Positions 11,201 through 24,229 of a DNA stretch of 64,000 nt are shown here, piece after piece. Where the stretch lies: the NCBI GenBank assembly GCA_023974075.1, contig JAMFTG010000129.1, positions 819,020 to 883,019 of the forward strand, in the 5' to 3' direction. The first letter of the stretch is position 1. Each line of letters opens with the position of its first letter. This DNA comes from Chaenocephalus aceratus (lineage: Eukaryota > Chordata > Actinopteri > Perciformes > Channichthyidae). The position numbers and the translations under genes are program-made. The notes beneath the pieces are model-generated. The model did no database searches. It saw nothing but the letters and a program-made list of their open reading frames with translations, and had not been told where the DNA came from.

Positions 11201-11699
11201 TAAACTTAAAGTAGATTTGTAAAAACAATTGCCAACCAATTTGAAAATCCAGGTTAGTTAGCTTTGCCTGGCAGCTAGGCTAATGTTAGCTTGCTAATCG
11301 ACAGGATACGGCAGTGTGGATAGCACGTTTGAATCATTTTTGTAACTTTGCTAACAATAAAATGGCTTTGTCTGAATGTAGTGGAGGGTTATTTGAAACA
11401 GGTTAGATGGTGCTACAGCTTTTTACACAAGTTTTGTATGTAACTTCCCAAGTTTGCTTGTGGACCCAACGTGTAAGGTGTAGGATTATTGCAAAAAATG
11501 CTAGTCAACGTTAGCTAACCTTTCAAGCTATCCCAGCTAAGGTTAGCTCGCTGATCATGCAGACATTGGCGGTGGAGATAGAACATTCACAAAGCAGCCA
11601 AATCAAAAGCTCTTTAAGTGGAAAATGGCTTTTAGTATTTGAGTAGAGCAGCCAACTGTTTCATGACTTCATTCAACAAGTTAGGTGGTACATTTTCTT
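8300..11699. other. Mostly unique intergenic DNA
   Basis: No gene seen. About 9240-9560 resembles a decayed fish repeat (two GTTTTGGAGA blocks). 8560-8660 and 10480-10960 have the even composition and homeodomain-like ATTA/TAAT words often seen in conserved non-coding elements. Conservation cannot be tested here. Confidence 0.4.
10877..10929. promoter_or_regulatory. Hairpin with clustered GATA motifs
   Basis: AAAAGGCTTATC (10877-10888) and its exact complement GATAAGCCTTTT (10912-10923) form 12-bp arms around a 23-nt loop. The stretch contains four GATA/TATC cores, including one in the loop and one just after the right arm. It may be a GATA-factor regulatory site; the function is inferred. 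Confidence 0.3.
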
Positions 11700-11942
11700 C
11701 CTAAAAAGAGTTGCTGCAACTCTTTACTTTTAAATCCAGGCTGAAGACTTTTCTTTTTGTCGCTGCTTTTAATTGAACTATTCACATCTTAAACTGCACT
11801 GTAACTTTTATCCATGTATTTTTCCTTTTAATGTTTATTTGATTAGCTTTTCTTTTGTAATGCTTAATGTCTTTCATTTTTTGTAAAGCACTTTGAATTG
11901 CCTTGTGTTGAAAAGTGCTATATAAATAAACTTGCCTTGCCT
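11700..11942 (+). mobile_element. 3' end of a non-LTR retrotransposon (LINE)
   Basis: The segment opens with the end of a reverse-transcriptase reading frame (FKSRLKTFLFVAAFN then stop, about 11727-11775). It continues with a 3' UTR ending in TTTGAATTGCC, TGCTATATAAATAAA and repeated CTTGC. This layout is common in fish LINE 3' ends. It is heavily 5'-truncated. Confidence 0.7.
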
Positions 11943-12044
11943 AAAGAGGACCTCGACACCTCCCCCAATTGATCTTTCAAAGTTTGCACCCCCATTTTAA
12001 AACACAACCAGACGCTCACAAGGATGTATGTACTTTCATTCATA

Positions 12045-12110
12045 GTTTGCATTTCATTTCATTTCATTTCAAACCTTTATTTAACGAGATTGGTCCCATT
12101 GAGATCAGAC
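12045..12110 (-). repeat. (TTTCA)n tail and 3' fragment of a retroelement
   Basis: Four TTTCA units lead into AACCTTTATTTAACGAGATT and GGTCCCATTGAGATCAGAC, a motif seen at the 3' end of fish LINE/SINE copies in antisense. Confidence 0.45.
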
Positions 12111-14159
12111 ACTGCATGACTAGTTGAGCACAAACACATGACAAACAAGTCTGTTATTTGTGGTGAACTGGAGATAAGTAGTAAGAGAGCAGCTCAGGGG
12201 GGATGAGAGAACAGAGCAAAACAAAAGCAGTTGTTCCTTAATTAAAAGGGAATGCACCGCCGCGTCGCCTTCGGTCTGAATAAGAAGAACAGCTCAGAGG
12301 TGGGAGCGAAGAAGGGCTCTTAAAATGTTCTCCATCTCTGGGCCCAGCTGTTTCCTCTTTATCAGATTCTAGATCGTAGGACAGCGGACACAAAAGGCCA
12401 GACGTTATGAGTTTTAAAATGACAGAGGCAGACCTGCTGTAAGCACAAATGCTGCTATTAAATAAATAACATGTTCCAACAAGATGAACAATTTCCACGA
12501 GCACACAAAAGTGTTTTTCATTCCTCCTTTATTGTCATTTAGTGTATGAGACGATGAGCAAAGGCAAAGGGTGTCCTCTTGACGGCTGGATGTCGGCCAT
12601 GTGCAGTGACTTTGCTCTCAACCTTGGAAATCTATGTGAGCGACTTTTCTTAATCCTCTCTCTCGGTCCTGCTGTGCGCTGGCTGAACACCGTGAACACT
12701 TAACTAATTGTGTTGTGAAAGATGTTTCAAGGGTGATGATTCCGCTTCGGTTGTAAAACTTTAAGCGAGGATGCAGGTTTTCTATAAGAAGGGCTCTGCG
12801 GGAATTCGTTGAGATACTTCGCAGTGAGATTGAACTTACTGTAGAAGCAGCGGTGCTCTAAGCTAAATGCTAACGTAACTATGCTAACAATGACAAGTTA
12901 AAAGGGAGACATTGTTAAGGGTCGAACAACATTATGGGAAGGATTCTACAAACATTAAAACATATGTATTTCCTTTTCGCTTAACCTGATCTGTGAGTTA
13001 ATGTGTGTCTATTTTTTTAATATTTTTAGCGCAAACACTGTTTTTCACATGCTGGAAATCATGAATTTCAATAGCAATATGTCCAAAAGTTCATTTCTTT
13101 CACAGTTTTTTTGGGGCATTTTGGTTTTTGTACAGTTTTTAACATGCAAGGTATAAACTCCTATTTAAAAGGTGTGGTCTGTATATCATTGGAAAGAGCC
13201 AGGCTAACTGTTTTCCTAGGTTTCCTGTCTTGGTATTATGCTAAGCTAAGCTAAGCTAAGCTAATGTCACACATGGCTTTAGGTTCAAACGCTATGGCAG
13301 TAATATTTCTCTTCTTATCTTCGCTTCTGCCTCATTGTATACCCACTCCTTTAAATTATGACAATGTGTATCAACATTTGTCCAAATAAAAGAAATGTAT
13401 ATTTTTGCTAACCAGCTCCCGGGAGATTTGTTTGGGTTTGGGCAAAGACACAAAATGTGCCCACAGATCTAAATAACAAGCCACAGATACCACGATAAAT
13501 ATAAATGTCATATAATCTGTATTCACAAAGTAATTCAACTCCATGTGAGTCTTCAGACTGAAACACTTTGTCTCAGAGTTTCAAACCTCCTTCTGTGCAC
13601 ACAAAATCAATACAGCATGTTCTTAACCGCTGTCACCAAACTATAAATCCTACACGTCTTCACACATTTAGACCTTTAGCATTTCAAAGCCTTGTCATTC
13701 TTCTTCTTGAGATTACTTTGGAAATGAGGTTTGGATTTGAGTTTGTGACGCGTAGGTTTGGAGGTCCTGGCTGTGGGTTTGGTTTTTTCCACTCTGAAGC
13801 TTTGTCGAACAGATGTTCCCGCTCAGCTCTAAACCAAATTACGCCACCGAGCTCACAGCCATCGGCCAGAAGCGCACGGAGGCTGATTGGATGGCAAAAA
13901 GGGGGCAACAAAGACAGATCGGTCTCAATAAAGCAGCCACATCAGGAAATCTGGTCAGCCTCTGAGGCCAGAAGATAGAAGGAGTATTGACATCGCTATG
14001 GAGACTAAAAGGACAGCTGGAGGCCTTGGTGGTGTCTGTTTTCATGGGAACTTGAGATTCTGTACTATCTAAGCTGCTTGTTGTTTGGGTTATATACTCA
14101 TTGGTTCGTACAATCAAAGGGGCTGGTTTCATACGGAGAAAATCGATTCCTAATCCATC
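12111..14159. other. Intergenic with small repeat fragments
   Basis: 13170-13270 resembles a known type of fish dispersed fragment (GAGCCAGGCTAACTG followed by four AAGCT units). 13568-13978 has an open frame of 136 codons with no recognisable domain and an antisense frame just as open, so I do not call it. The rest is unique sequence. Confidence 0.4.
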
Positions 14160-14224
14160 AATTTAAGGGATGGAAGGGTAGGTGTGTTAAGGAATACACC
14201 TGTCAATATCTCAGCACTTGTTTT

Positions 14225-14281
14225 ACTCGTTGGAAGTCGCTTTGGATAAAAGCGTCAGCTAAATGCAATATAATGTAATGC
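14225..14281 (+). mobile_element. Short L2-type LINE 3' tail
   Basis: GTCGCTTTGGATAAAAGCG, TCAGCTAAATGCAATATAATG and a short TAATG tail match the 3' end of the L2-like element that ends at 48467. Only the tail is evident. Confidence 0.7.
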
Positions 14282-14289
14282 AATTTTGG

Positions 14290-17200
14290 AAAATTCAGCT
14301 TTTATACTGCATGACGTTGGACATTTGCAGGTTGTCTTGGGATCTGATTGGTTGATTAACGCATGGTTTTGCAGGTTTGGAGAGTAACGGATTACATGTA
14401 ACGGGATTATGTCATCAGAAAACAAATAAAAGGTAACTGTTTTTTCTTTCAGTTACCTACACAAAATTGGGATTACCATCAGGATTGCAATGTTACAATA
14501 CATTTCAAATAAAGATCAATATAATAAAAGAAGACATACTGAATTAATTTTATTTTTTGATACTCAGATGAGATTTGATACTGATGACTTTTTTTGCGAA
14601 TTACCAGTAATAGATTTTTAAAGTAACCATCCCAACTCATGGCTATAGGGATAGTTGGATCAGGTGCGTGCAGATATTAAAAATGCTGATAGTACCTGAA
14701 AGGCTTTAAGTGTGACCATTATTTATAGCCTATAAATAGCCTCATGGTTTTACTGTATAACTCCAGGTGTGTTCTTCTTGTGAGAGGTCTATTTTTTGAA
14801 AGCATAAGAATATGGGCAGGTGAACGCTGGTCGTTATCCTTTAGGTATGAAATAATAAGGTTACAAATAATTTAATATACCGTAAAAGGCTTTTTATGTT
14901 TACTTTAAATTCATTTAGGCTACCTTGTAGAGTGCACTCTCTCCTGATTTAGTTAATCTAGAGATAATGTGAAGAGTAGGCAGAATTTCAGTCAGCCAAG
15001 ATTTTCTTTGGTCGACTGGAGCCCAGCCTGCAAACCGGGTGTCAAGAAACAGAAAGGTCAATATCCGTTAACTGTTCAGACGCATCGTCTGCAAGCTCAA
15101 TTTCCATTATGAAGTTCTCTGTGTGTGTGAAACCATGAACACTTCAACATTACATAAGCTTTTCAGCGTTTTTGATTATGCATTTTTTCCCGACAATCCA
15201 ATTTTCTATGGTAGCCTAAGAAGTGGAATAATTTTCTCAACCGAGTAACCAAAACAAAATCATAATTCAAGGGGAACTGCATCGCTTCAACACATCAAAG
15301 TCTGTTTACATGCCTCCGGGAGTACATTTGAAATTAAATTTGACTTGTACATTTTAAATATTGCCTCAAGTGATGACATCACTCAGCGTCTGCTGGAGCT
15401 GAAGACTAAGAGTTTGAGAGAAAATTGAAGATGGTGAAGAGTTAGAGAGAAGTGAGTTTAACAAACTCCTGCGGCTAGTTTCTTATCTGTGTTTGAGGCT
15501 ATAAGTTGCTACTTGCATAACACACCTGGTCTCCACCTGTGTGTGTGAGAGAAACTCAGGGATGTTAGCCTTTGCAGACCATTCACATGCACAAACCTAT
15601 ACAACCAATACAGGAAGGGGGGGAAAAACAAAAGCATAATTCTGGTTAATGTAGGCGCCATGTTTTGACCACAGATTATATGGTTTTAAAAAGGAAGAAG
15701 GGGGTGTGTGGAATAAAAAAGACAAGTGCGTTCTCCATTGTCTGAAAATATTATAGGAGGAGACAATATTACCAGAAAATAAATCCCTTACACATTTTAA
15801 CCTTCAGGTAACCCAAAATTGGCCACAGTTCTCTCAATGGTAGCTTTGATATTGACTGTTTGACACATCACACCCAACTCGACAATTTAGTAATTATCTT
15901 TTAATAGTTTTTCAAGATAATTTCTCATAATCTTCCTGTCACGGTTTTGCAACACCTTGGCTTTTTGATGACCTTGTTTCCTCTATTCTTCATCCATGTT
16001 CTTTCCTGCTGCAACATGTTTCCCTCCCAGGTATAAATGATGAAATATCGCAAACAAATAAAACAATTTTTTTCCAGGCTCATTACAGCTTTATTGCATT
16101 AAACTTGGCTGGATTAGTAATGAAATGGAACAATGGTGGCTGCCTGTAAAATTAAAATAAATCATGCTCCAAAGGAAAGTAGTTAGAAACTCACTGACAT
16201 TTAGAGTAATGTTCTTTATGCACCGCTGTCGTCCACATTCAGGTAGATTGAATGCTTACACAAATCACAACCTGTCAGGCGGGAACAAAGCCCTGAAGAC
16301 ATATCACACACTGACACCATGAGAAAACTTTCTTTGGGAAATGTCCTCGACGTTTTAAATGAAATAGAGTAGATACACCATGCTTCTTCTAATAAGCTTT
16401 TATTTTTCCTCTGGCCTTGGATGAAATCTTCAACAGGAAGCATTGTTCCTTTGGTGGCAGCCAGTTTATCTGCATTGCACACATTCCCAATCACTGATAA
16501 TAGAAACTGCTGTGTGACATCAATTACACAGACATAGCAGACATTTGACTGGGATTACCTGACAATGAACTGCAGTCTCAGTCTGGCCTTTGACAGGAAA
16601 GACAGAACAAAAGGGAGTCAGAGTCAGAGAGACATGGGCGAAGGGTGAGACGTGTTTTCAGTGTTTTTCAAGGGAACAATGCTGGAATAAACATGAAGGC
16701 TGAGCCGAACAACAATCAGTATGTAACAGTATTCACACTCAGGACGCCAGGGCCTACCTATCAAGCAAAATATGGTAAATCTGCTCATGAAACATTCATG
16801 TGTTAGCGAAGAATGGGTCTGTCATCTAAAGCTGAAGCTGTAAACACTTCAGGGTTCAGTGGCGTCGTCTGACAGGGTGAAGGGCTACGTTTTGATTTTT
16901 CTCAGGGCCAATGACTCGAAGCTAACTCTGTAGTTGGTCGGGTCGACTAAAAACAGATCAGAAGTGTTGAATCTGGGTTTTATTGTAGATGTTGGTCACA
17001 TGTGGTTGAAAGTGGACTTCACTCCTGGTCCTGCTGAAACTGAGCCAGTTTTTTTGGTAAAACACTGATACCAGTTCAGTAGGCACGGGAAGGTACAGCC
17101 CGAATATCATTTTGCTTGAACATCCAGTGTGCAGTCTGCATGAAAGACTTTGTTTAAAACCTAACAAAAAGGATAGTATTATTCACAACATGTAATGTAT

Positions 17201-17453
17201 TAGCAGTGAGAACACACAATCTCTAAGTATTTTTTTTCAAGCTGCTACGTCTGTCAAGCCTTCTGTGCTTGCATGAAACGTATAATAACAATGTCAGAAT
17301 TGCAACATCTTGATTATAGCAGTCAAATGCAGCTGCTAATTCATAGCCACAGACTAGTTTCAGTGGCTGACATGACAAAACTAAATGTCAATATCATAAA
17401 AAGCTTCCTAGCTAATTAAACTCACTATTAAATGACTCAAACACTGCCTCCGG
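14290..17453. other. Unique AT-rich intergenic DNA
   Basis: No gene or clear mobile element found. 16400-16640 has composition compatible with conserved non-coding DNA. Open frames up to 92 codons lack features of coding sequence. Confidence 0.5.
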
Positions 17454-17489
17454 CTGATGTCTGCATTATCCAAATAATGCAGACATCAG
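17454..17489. repeat. Perfect 16-bp hairpin with CCAA loop
   Basis: CTGATGTCTGCATTAT (17454-17469) is followed by CCAA and the exact complement (17474-17489). It is not inside a recognised element; the Harbinger-like fragment begins about 20 bp later. Confidence 0.85.
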
Positions 17490-17511
17490 GTTTATTTAAT
17501 TAAAACCCTAA

Positions 17512-17934
17512 TGCTGCGTTCACACGGACGTGATGCGAAATATTCGCTTCGCTCTAAATCGCTCCTATCGCATCGCTCTAAATGCTCGAGTTTCACCGCG
17601 GCTGTCAGCTGTGTCGGGAGCTACAACTACAACAAAATGAACATATTTTACCGTGATTAAATTGTAATACACGTTTCAAAATGATGCCGAAGTAACAACA
17701 TGCTGATACCGGTTAGTAAAAACCATGAATTAATGCTTGACAAGTCTGCAGACAGACGGCAGGCGAACAACCTTTTAAAATGCGTGTTTTCTGAATGGAG
17801 GTCGACCAGGCTAAGCTAGCGTTGTATAAGCTCCGTCCACACTAATAACAACGGCCTACAGACATAAATAAACTGCGTCTCTGCATTGACTTTACATGTA
17901 ATCGCGCCGCCCCCAAACATCGCATCGCGTCCGG
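17512..17934. mobile_element. Harbinger-like MITE, right end eroded
   Basis: The left end, TGCGTTCACACGGACGTGATG, is answered by ATCGCATCGCGTCCGG at 17919-17934, which matches only the inner part of the inverted repeat. Terminal phrases built around 'CACACGGACG' are seen in fish PIF/Harbinger-type MITEs. No coding region. Confidence 0.5.
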
Positions 17935-17991
17935 CTAACTTTCTAAAAAGTCAACATCATTGCATTGATTCACAACATGGAGGTGACTCTC

Positions 17992-18528
17992 TATTGTGCA
18001 ACCCACTCTCACGGCATTTTGTGTTATAGTCACGAAATTAATCTATTGATTCGTGTTCACCAACACGATTTCCCCATTTTTTTCATGTCACACAGAACGA
18101 TTTTAAAAGCAATGTATTTATATTGGTAGTATGTTTCATGCCTGCACCAAATAGCAACAAATTAGAAGGAAATGTGTATTAAAAAATACAGATTTCAGTA
18201 TTCTGAGGCTCTGAGCCCCATTTATTTTCCTCGCGGACGGCAAAGAAAGTCCGACATTATACGATTTAAAATAAAAACAATAATCGTGGCTTGATATTGA
18301 GTAAGAAAATGTTTTTATGAACCACACAGCTTCTGGTCTTCCAGGACCCGACCGAACAAAAAGACGTGGTGCAGGCACGAAACATGCTACCAATAGAAAT
18401 ACATTGCTTTTAAATCGTTCTGAGTGACACGAAAAAAATGCAAAAATGGTGTTGGTGAACACGAATCAATAGATTAAATGTATTTCGTGACTATTACACG
18501 AAATGCCGTGAGACTGGGTTGTATTGTG
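17992..18528. mobile_element. Fold-back element with about 150-bp inverted arms
   Basis: The element spans 17999-18521. It starts CAACCCACTCTCACGGCATTT and ends with its complement. The arms (17999-18147 and 18370-18521) pair over about 150 bp with scattered mismatches and indels. A 7-bp repeat, TATTGTG, flanks both ends (17992-17998 and 18522-18528). The roughly 220-bp centre is unpaired and non-coding. A minus-strand frame of 108 codons is a by-product. The class is unclear. Confidence 0.85.
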
Positions 18529-19303
18529 TAACAGTGAAGTGTTAGCTTTATTAGTGTTAGCAACATAGCATTGTGAAAATGTCAATTCTGACTTAGTGCG
18601 CGCTAACATTTATATGTTTAGCTTATGTACTTGTTGATATTTTAAACCTGTGTGTCTTTAATGTTAATGTTATAAAGAAAACAATATTTAAGGGGTGAGG
18701 CCTGAGCCAATGTTTCGCTATTTTAAGTAATGCTGCTACCATGTATACTTGCCCCAAATCCTAAAAAGACGAACATAACTGCTAACGTTAGCTTAGCCTC
18801 GGCTAGCATCCACACAATGGAGAAATACAACAGCTAGTTGTTAACAGGGATTTTTCCCCCCTTTTTTCTTACTGTCCTGTTTCACCACAGAATGATGATA
18901 GCTATTAATGTATTCTTTGCATATGGTTATTATACTAGTTCTGTATAAGCTAGTCAGTCAGGCATGCTAACAAGTGTAGCTGTATGTCCCTAGGTCCTCC
19001 AGCTCATAATCCTTTTAATGTGACACATTAAGAGACCTTGCAAAAATGTTACGTTCGAATCTCAGCAATGTTTTACCCCGAGGTCAAATGTTGAATGTTT
19101 CTCTTTCGAAATCAACTCCTAATTTTTTGTTCCCTATGCACTCTAAGATTTGCTAGCAATACTTGTTTTCTTGATGTTCTAATCTAGACAATGATATCTC
19201 CAAAGTTGCTTGATGAATTTTCACAATTTTAACTGTATTTAAAACCTTCCTGCTCTGTTGTCGTTTTGCATTTCAAACTCCAAAGATAGAACTTACCAAT
19301 CTC
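18529..19303. other. Intergenic, no gene seen
   Basis: AT-rich with GCTAAC/GTTAGC words typical of old fish repeats. No ends are identifiable. Confidence 0.4.
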
Positions 19304-19621
19304 TTACGGAGCTTACACACGGCGGCGTGCGTTGAAGCTTCAACGCTTCTGCCCATTCACTTTGAATGGGGTGACGTCACGCTTCGCCAAACTGCATTGT
19401 GGGAGCAAAGCGTTGCTCGCTTCAAAAGTAGAGCAATGTTCTACTTTTGAAGCTTCGACGGAAGCGTCAGCCAGTCGAATCATATGCCAGTACAAGCTCT
19501 AGCCAATCAAACCGCTGCTTGTGAGTCCGGGGCGGGAGATTCATGTGATTGGTTGTTGGTCGAGCGTCAGACACACCCGCCGGCAAGCTTCAACGCACGC
19601 CGCCGTGTGTAAGCTCCGTTA
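19304..19621. mobile_element. Harbinger-like MITE with TTA target duplication
   Basis: The 312-bp element (19307-19618) has long near-perfect inverted ends starting CGGAGCTTACACACGGCGGC. TTA flanks both sides (19304-19306 and 19619-19621), as expected for PIF/Harbinger. The interior holds TTTGAATGGGGTGACGTCAC, GCATTGTGGGAG, CCAAT boxes, and a hairpin at 19419-19453 shared with the element at 35522-36149. Confidence 0.88.
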
Positions 19622-22600
19622 CAACGAGGAGCTTCGACACGGTGATGAATCTCTTCAGCTTTGCGTTACAGCAGATAACAGCACTGTTTAATCCATGTGT
19701 GCACTTCTGTTCAGGTTTTGGGCGATAAAGTAAAAGAGATCATACTTGCTCAATTGTGAGGATTTCGCTAACTATATCGCCTAGAGAACTGCTTGGGCTT
19801 GTGGAGAAATTAGAAACATGCAAGACGCTGCTTTCGGGAGACAGAGGGGTTGGGTTATTAAAAGATGAACCAGCTGGGTTTCTTCTTCAAGTCCAAGTCT
19901 CAGTATGGCACCCAAAAACCGGCATGCTCGTCCTGAGCAAGATCAGTTGGACATAAACTTGGCCTGCTCCAACATGTCTGACATTTAGCACCACATTCCT
20001 AAAAAATCACAATATAACCTGTGGCATTTTGAAGTCCACATTACACCTGGGTCAAAGTGTCTCACTGGAACGCAGTCAAATATATTCGGTATGCAAGATC
20101 ATCCTTGCCAGATGCCTTGGGTAAGATAAAACAGTTGTAGCTTCAGGCAGACACGGTTCGAATACAGGTTTTCACGTCTGGTCAGTATTACGTAATGAAG
20201 TTCCATACATGGGACCGAGATCTTAACTCTTTCTTCTCACCTCGCCGCCTCCTTCTCCACCTAATCTCTCCTCCCTCCTCCCTCCTCCCTCCTTCATATG
20301 CGAGATCATCAAGTTCTTTCCATTCACCGGAACAAATCCCCTCCGTCGAATCAACTATTTCACCTCAGGCACTGAACTTAGCCACTGTGAACAACACATA
20401 GCAGGGATCAATGCTCACCAATTAGCTAAGCTCTGTGCCTTTAGCAAGTGTGTGGCTGGCTCTTTGAGGGAATAGATCCGCTCCACGAAGACCTTTACGT
20501 GACTACTCACTGGTGAACTTTAAAAAAGTCCTGCACTGCCTACGATGTCGAGGTTCTGCTTCTCCTTTGACGGGGATCATTACGTTTCGAAGTGCGCTGC
20601 CAACGGAGGATCCTAGACTTACATTTCAAACCAAAATCCTTTCGTTGTTTAGAGCCAGAACGTGATCCACTCTCTGAAAAATGCGTTCTGGCCCTCATGT
20701 GCTCTTAAATCGACTTCCTGGCTGATTTGAAAGGGGAGAATAGTGAAGGCAGTTTAAGTGTCAGACAGCTGCACATTTAACTGCAGCTTCAAGTGCAGTT
20801 TTTTCCTTGTAAGAAACTTCAAGTCCACTGAGAGAGTTGATCACCACTATCCGAAGATGACACACAAGCATCCGAAAGTTTAAAGGAAACTCCGGGGCAC
20901 ATGCTGAGCTGTGAAGGAGTGGAAATCCCTGGCAATGTGATTTTTGTTTCTCTTTGTGCATCAAATCACGGTGCCAGGAACCCTCCCCACCACAGCTTTT
21001 CTATTTCATTTGATCCACCCTGAACTTCTCCGCCCGCAGTATCTTCTTCAAAAGTCCTCCTGGGCTCCAGATGCCTGACCTGAAAGAGAAGAGGAAAAAA
21101 GAAACGAACTTGAACTCATGTGTAACACTTTAAACCATTCGTGTAACCCAGGGATAAACCCCCCGGTAGACCCCCATCTTGCAATATGCAATATAAACAC
21201 TTGTTTTCAATTGTACTGTGCAATTATGTAAAATCATATATTCATATAAATATCCAAATATCATTTTTATAAGGTCTCAATACTTTATTATGCTATTTAT
21301 GTCCCTTTTTTGATTGGCTGTGACTAAGTTTGTAGCCTTGGTCCAGTACTTATTTGTCTTTTATTACTAATTTGATAATTTTTGCTTGCCTTTGTTACCT
21401 GCTATGCCACTTTTGCTGTATCACTGTAAATGTCCCCGCTGTGGGACTAATGAAACACGTCTGATTCTGACCTAAAAAAGTTTCTAAATGCTGGGATGTG
21501 AGGAATGACTCTGCAGACTTTACAGTGCACAGATCAGCAGGATGTAGCAGATGTGGATTCTGGCTGGAAAATGCAGAGACAGCTACCTCAGAGGCAAAAA
21601 AGAAAACACGGTTTGTTTGAAATGGCGAGGGCAAAAGTGTCTGGTGGTGCACGTCGTGGATTTCAATACTCTCGCTATAAAATACCAGCCGAGGGGAACG
21701 TGCACCATGATATGTGTCCTGCACAAAAAAAGCAAACCATGAAGGTCTCTGTTTCACATTAGTTTCAGGTCAGAGAGATGTGTTTGATTTGTAAGTCCAT
21801 TGTAGATGGATGGACGTAACCTGCTGGGTGGAAACTCGTACAAATTCCTTCTCAAAAAAGTGAATTTTCGAGGTGAAGAACATGTTTTTTTCGACTATTT
21901 CTACACCACATTAAAGCAGAACGAGTGCTGCGATGTTACGGAAAGTGAAACATCATTTATGTATCCCGTCCTTAAGTTGGGTTCAAAGTTAAATGTATTA
22001 TTGGTTCCAGCAAGTTTAATACAAACGTGGCCCGTTTTGTTGTTGTTGTAATCTGCTGAAAAAACAAACCAAGCTGACAACGCAGTGTTTGCAAAGTATA
22101 GTATAAGGCTTTATTCTTTTAGCTTTGACACAAAGACTGGAAATCATGAAAATGCCTGGCTCTTTCCAAAGGTATCTGCAAACCACTGAGTGTCTTGTTT
22201 TTTGGAAGTCCTTTCAAATCGAGATCAAACACGTCAATATAAGTCAAGCAAAAAATCCCAACAGAGAACTGTTACAAGCAGCATGAGAACGACTGATGGT
22301 AAATAGGTTTTCCAATGTTCTCCTTAAAAAGGTCTTCATGTTTCGTCTGCTTCACATTAGTGTTGGGTCAGAGAGGTGTGTTTGACTTGTTTCCCATTGG
22401 ATTGGTGCACAAGGAAACACTCCCTTGTTGAAAAATGGGAACGTCTGTGTGTGTTATTATCTTTCATTGTTGTTGTTTATTCTGTTCTGCAGGGAAAATT
22501 CCAGGCCCACCGTGCTGGGGAAGGCATAATGACAGGATTGTTGTCGAGCAGTGAGGAGGAGGGGGAGGAGGAGGTTAGGTTCAACAGCCTCTCCTTCATC

Positions 22601-23799
22601 GTCAGCTCTTCCTCTCACCTGAGTCATAATGATTTTGAAAACCATATGAGGAGTTTCTTCTAGTGTAGCAAATAAACATCGAGATCAGTTGCTTTTCCTG
22701 CTACTTATAACTGTTGTTGTATTACTTAAAGCTAACTGGGAAATACAGAGTTATACAACTTCCATAATGTATTCTTCTTTGTGTGCTAAGCTAGGAAGAG
22801 TTACTGTATATTTGACTAATCTTATGGCTCTCTCGATTGTATAATCTGCACCCACAAAGGAAGTATTCACAAAATAGTTTCACTCTTCTTAAATGCATAT
22901 GATATAGTCATTACCTCCGTCAAGGATTTGGCTTGGTCTGTGTATTCGTCCGTCTGCAGGATTATGCAAAACCTACTTGCCCAATTTTCATTTTATTTGG
23001 TGGAAAGTTGTATCAAGGGCCAAGGAAACGTCTATTAAACTTTTTTTTAAATCACTTATTCTAAACTACGTGTATTCCCAACTTTTCACATGAACACACG
23101 CTCAACAATAATCAATAAAATACAAAACATCTATTTGTAGCACCCATGCTGTTTCCATTATGACTTAAACCTCACGAACACAGCTAACTCAGAAAAAAAA
23201 ACTTTCCATCTAATAAAAATGGGACCATCTGAGAAACTCGTGAATGCACTCTCCGAATGTCTCCGCTCTCCAAATGCCATTCCAGTTGTGTGCTTCAACT
23301 ATGCCTTACAGACATCAATGATTAAGAGATTACAAAGCCAACGCATGCCAGTTCCAGTAAAGAGCTAACGAGATTTACAGACAGACCTCTATCTATAAGT
23401 GTGCTCATCCCCCAGTGAAAGACTTATCGTCAGTGCCTTTTGAAAACTGGATAATTACAAAGACATTTCTGGAGACCTGTCTTTCGAAGTGACTCTTGTC
23501 TGCACATGCAGGTATACACGATACACAATGTCTGCTGTCAAGATTTCTATGGCATGTGTGCATTTCACAAAATAACTGGATGTCAGCCCGGTGTTTATGA
23601 GCGGAGCCGCAGTACATGTTGTGCAGCGAGCAAAATCTTTCCAGATAGGGAAATATGTCTGTCCTGTCAACCAGCGTTAACCACTCCCTGCGCAGGAATC
23701 ATGAATAAATATGTTTGTCTCGGTCGTGAGATGTGGAACGTCAGGTTGTGCTTCACTGAGCAGTCGTAAGAAAGGGGAATGAGGGAACGTGTGTGTGTG
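19622..23799. other. Mostly unique intergenic DNA
   Basis: No gene identified. About 21380-21475 ends with a retroelement-like phrase (TGTAAATGTCCCCGCTGTGG, GACTAATGAAAC), and a similar phrase recurs at about 32025-32060. 22540-22640 is purine-rich and then pyrimidine-rich. Open frames of 60-120 codons occur on both strands without domains. Confidence 0.45.
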
Positions 23800-23802
23800 T
23801 GT

Positions 23803-24229
<427 letters not shown>

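Noticed and set aside
13568..13978. 136-codon open frame as a gene
   Set aside because: No recognised domain, comparable open frames on the opposite strand, and no splice or promoter context.
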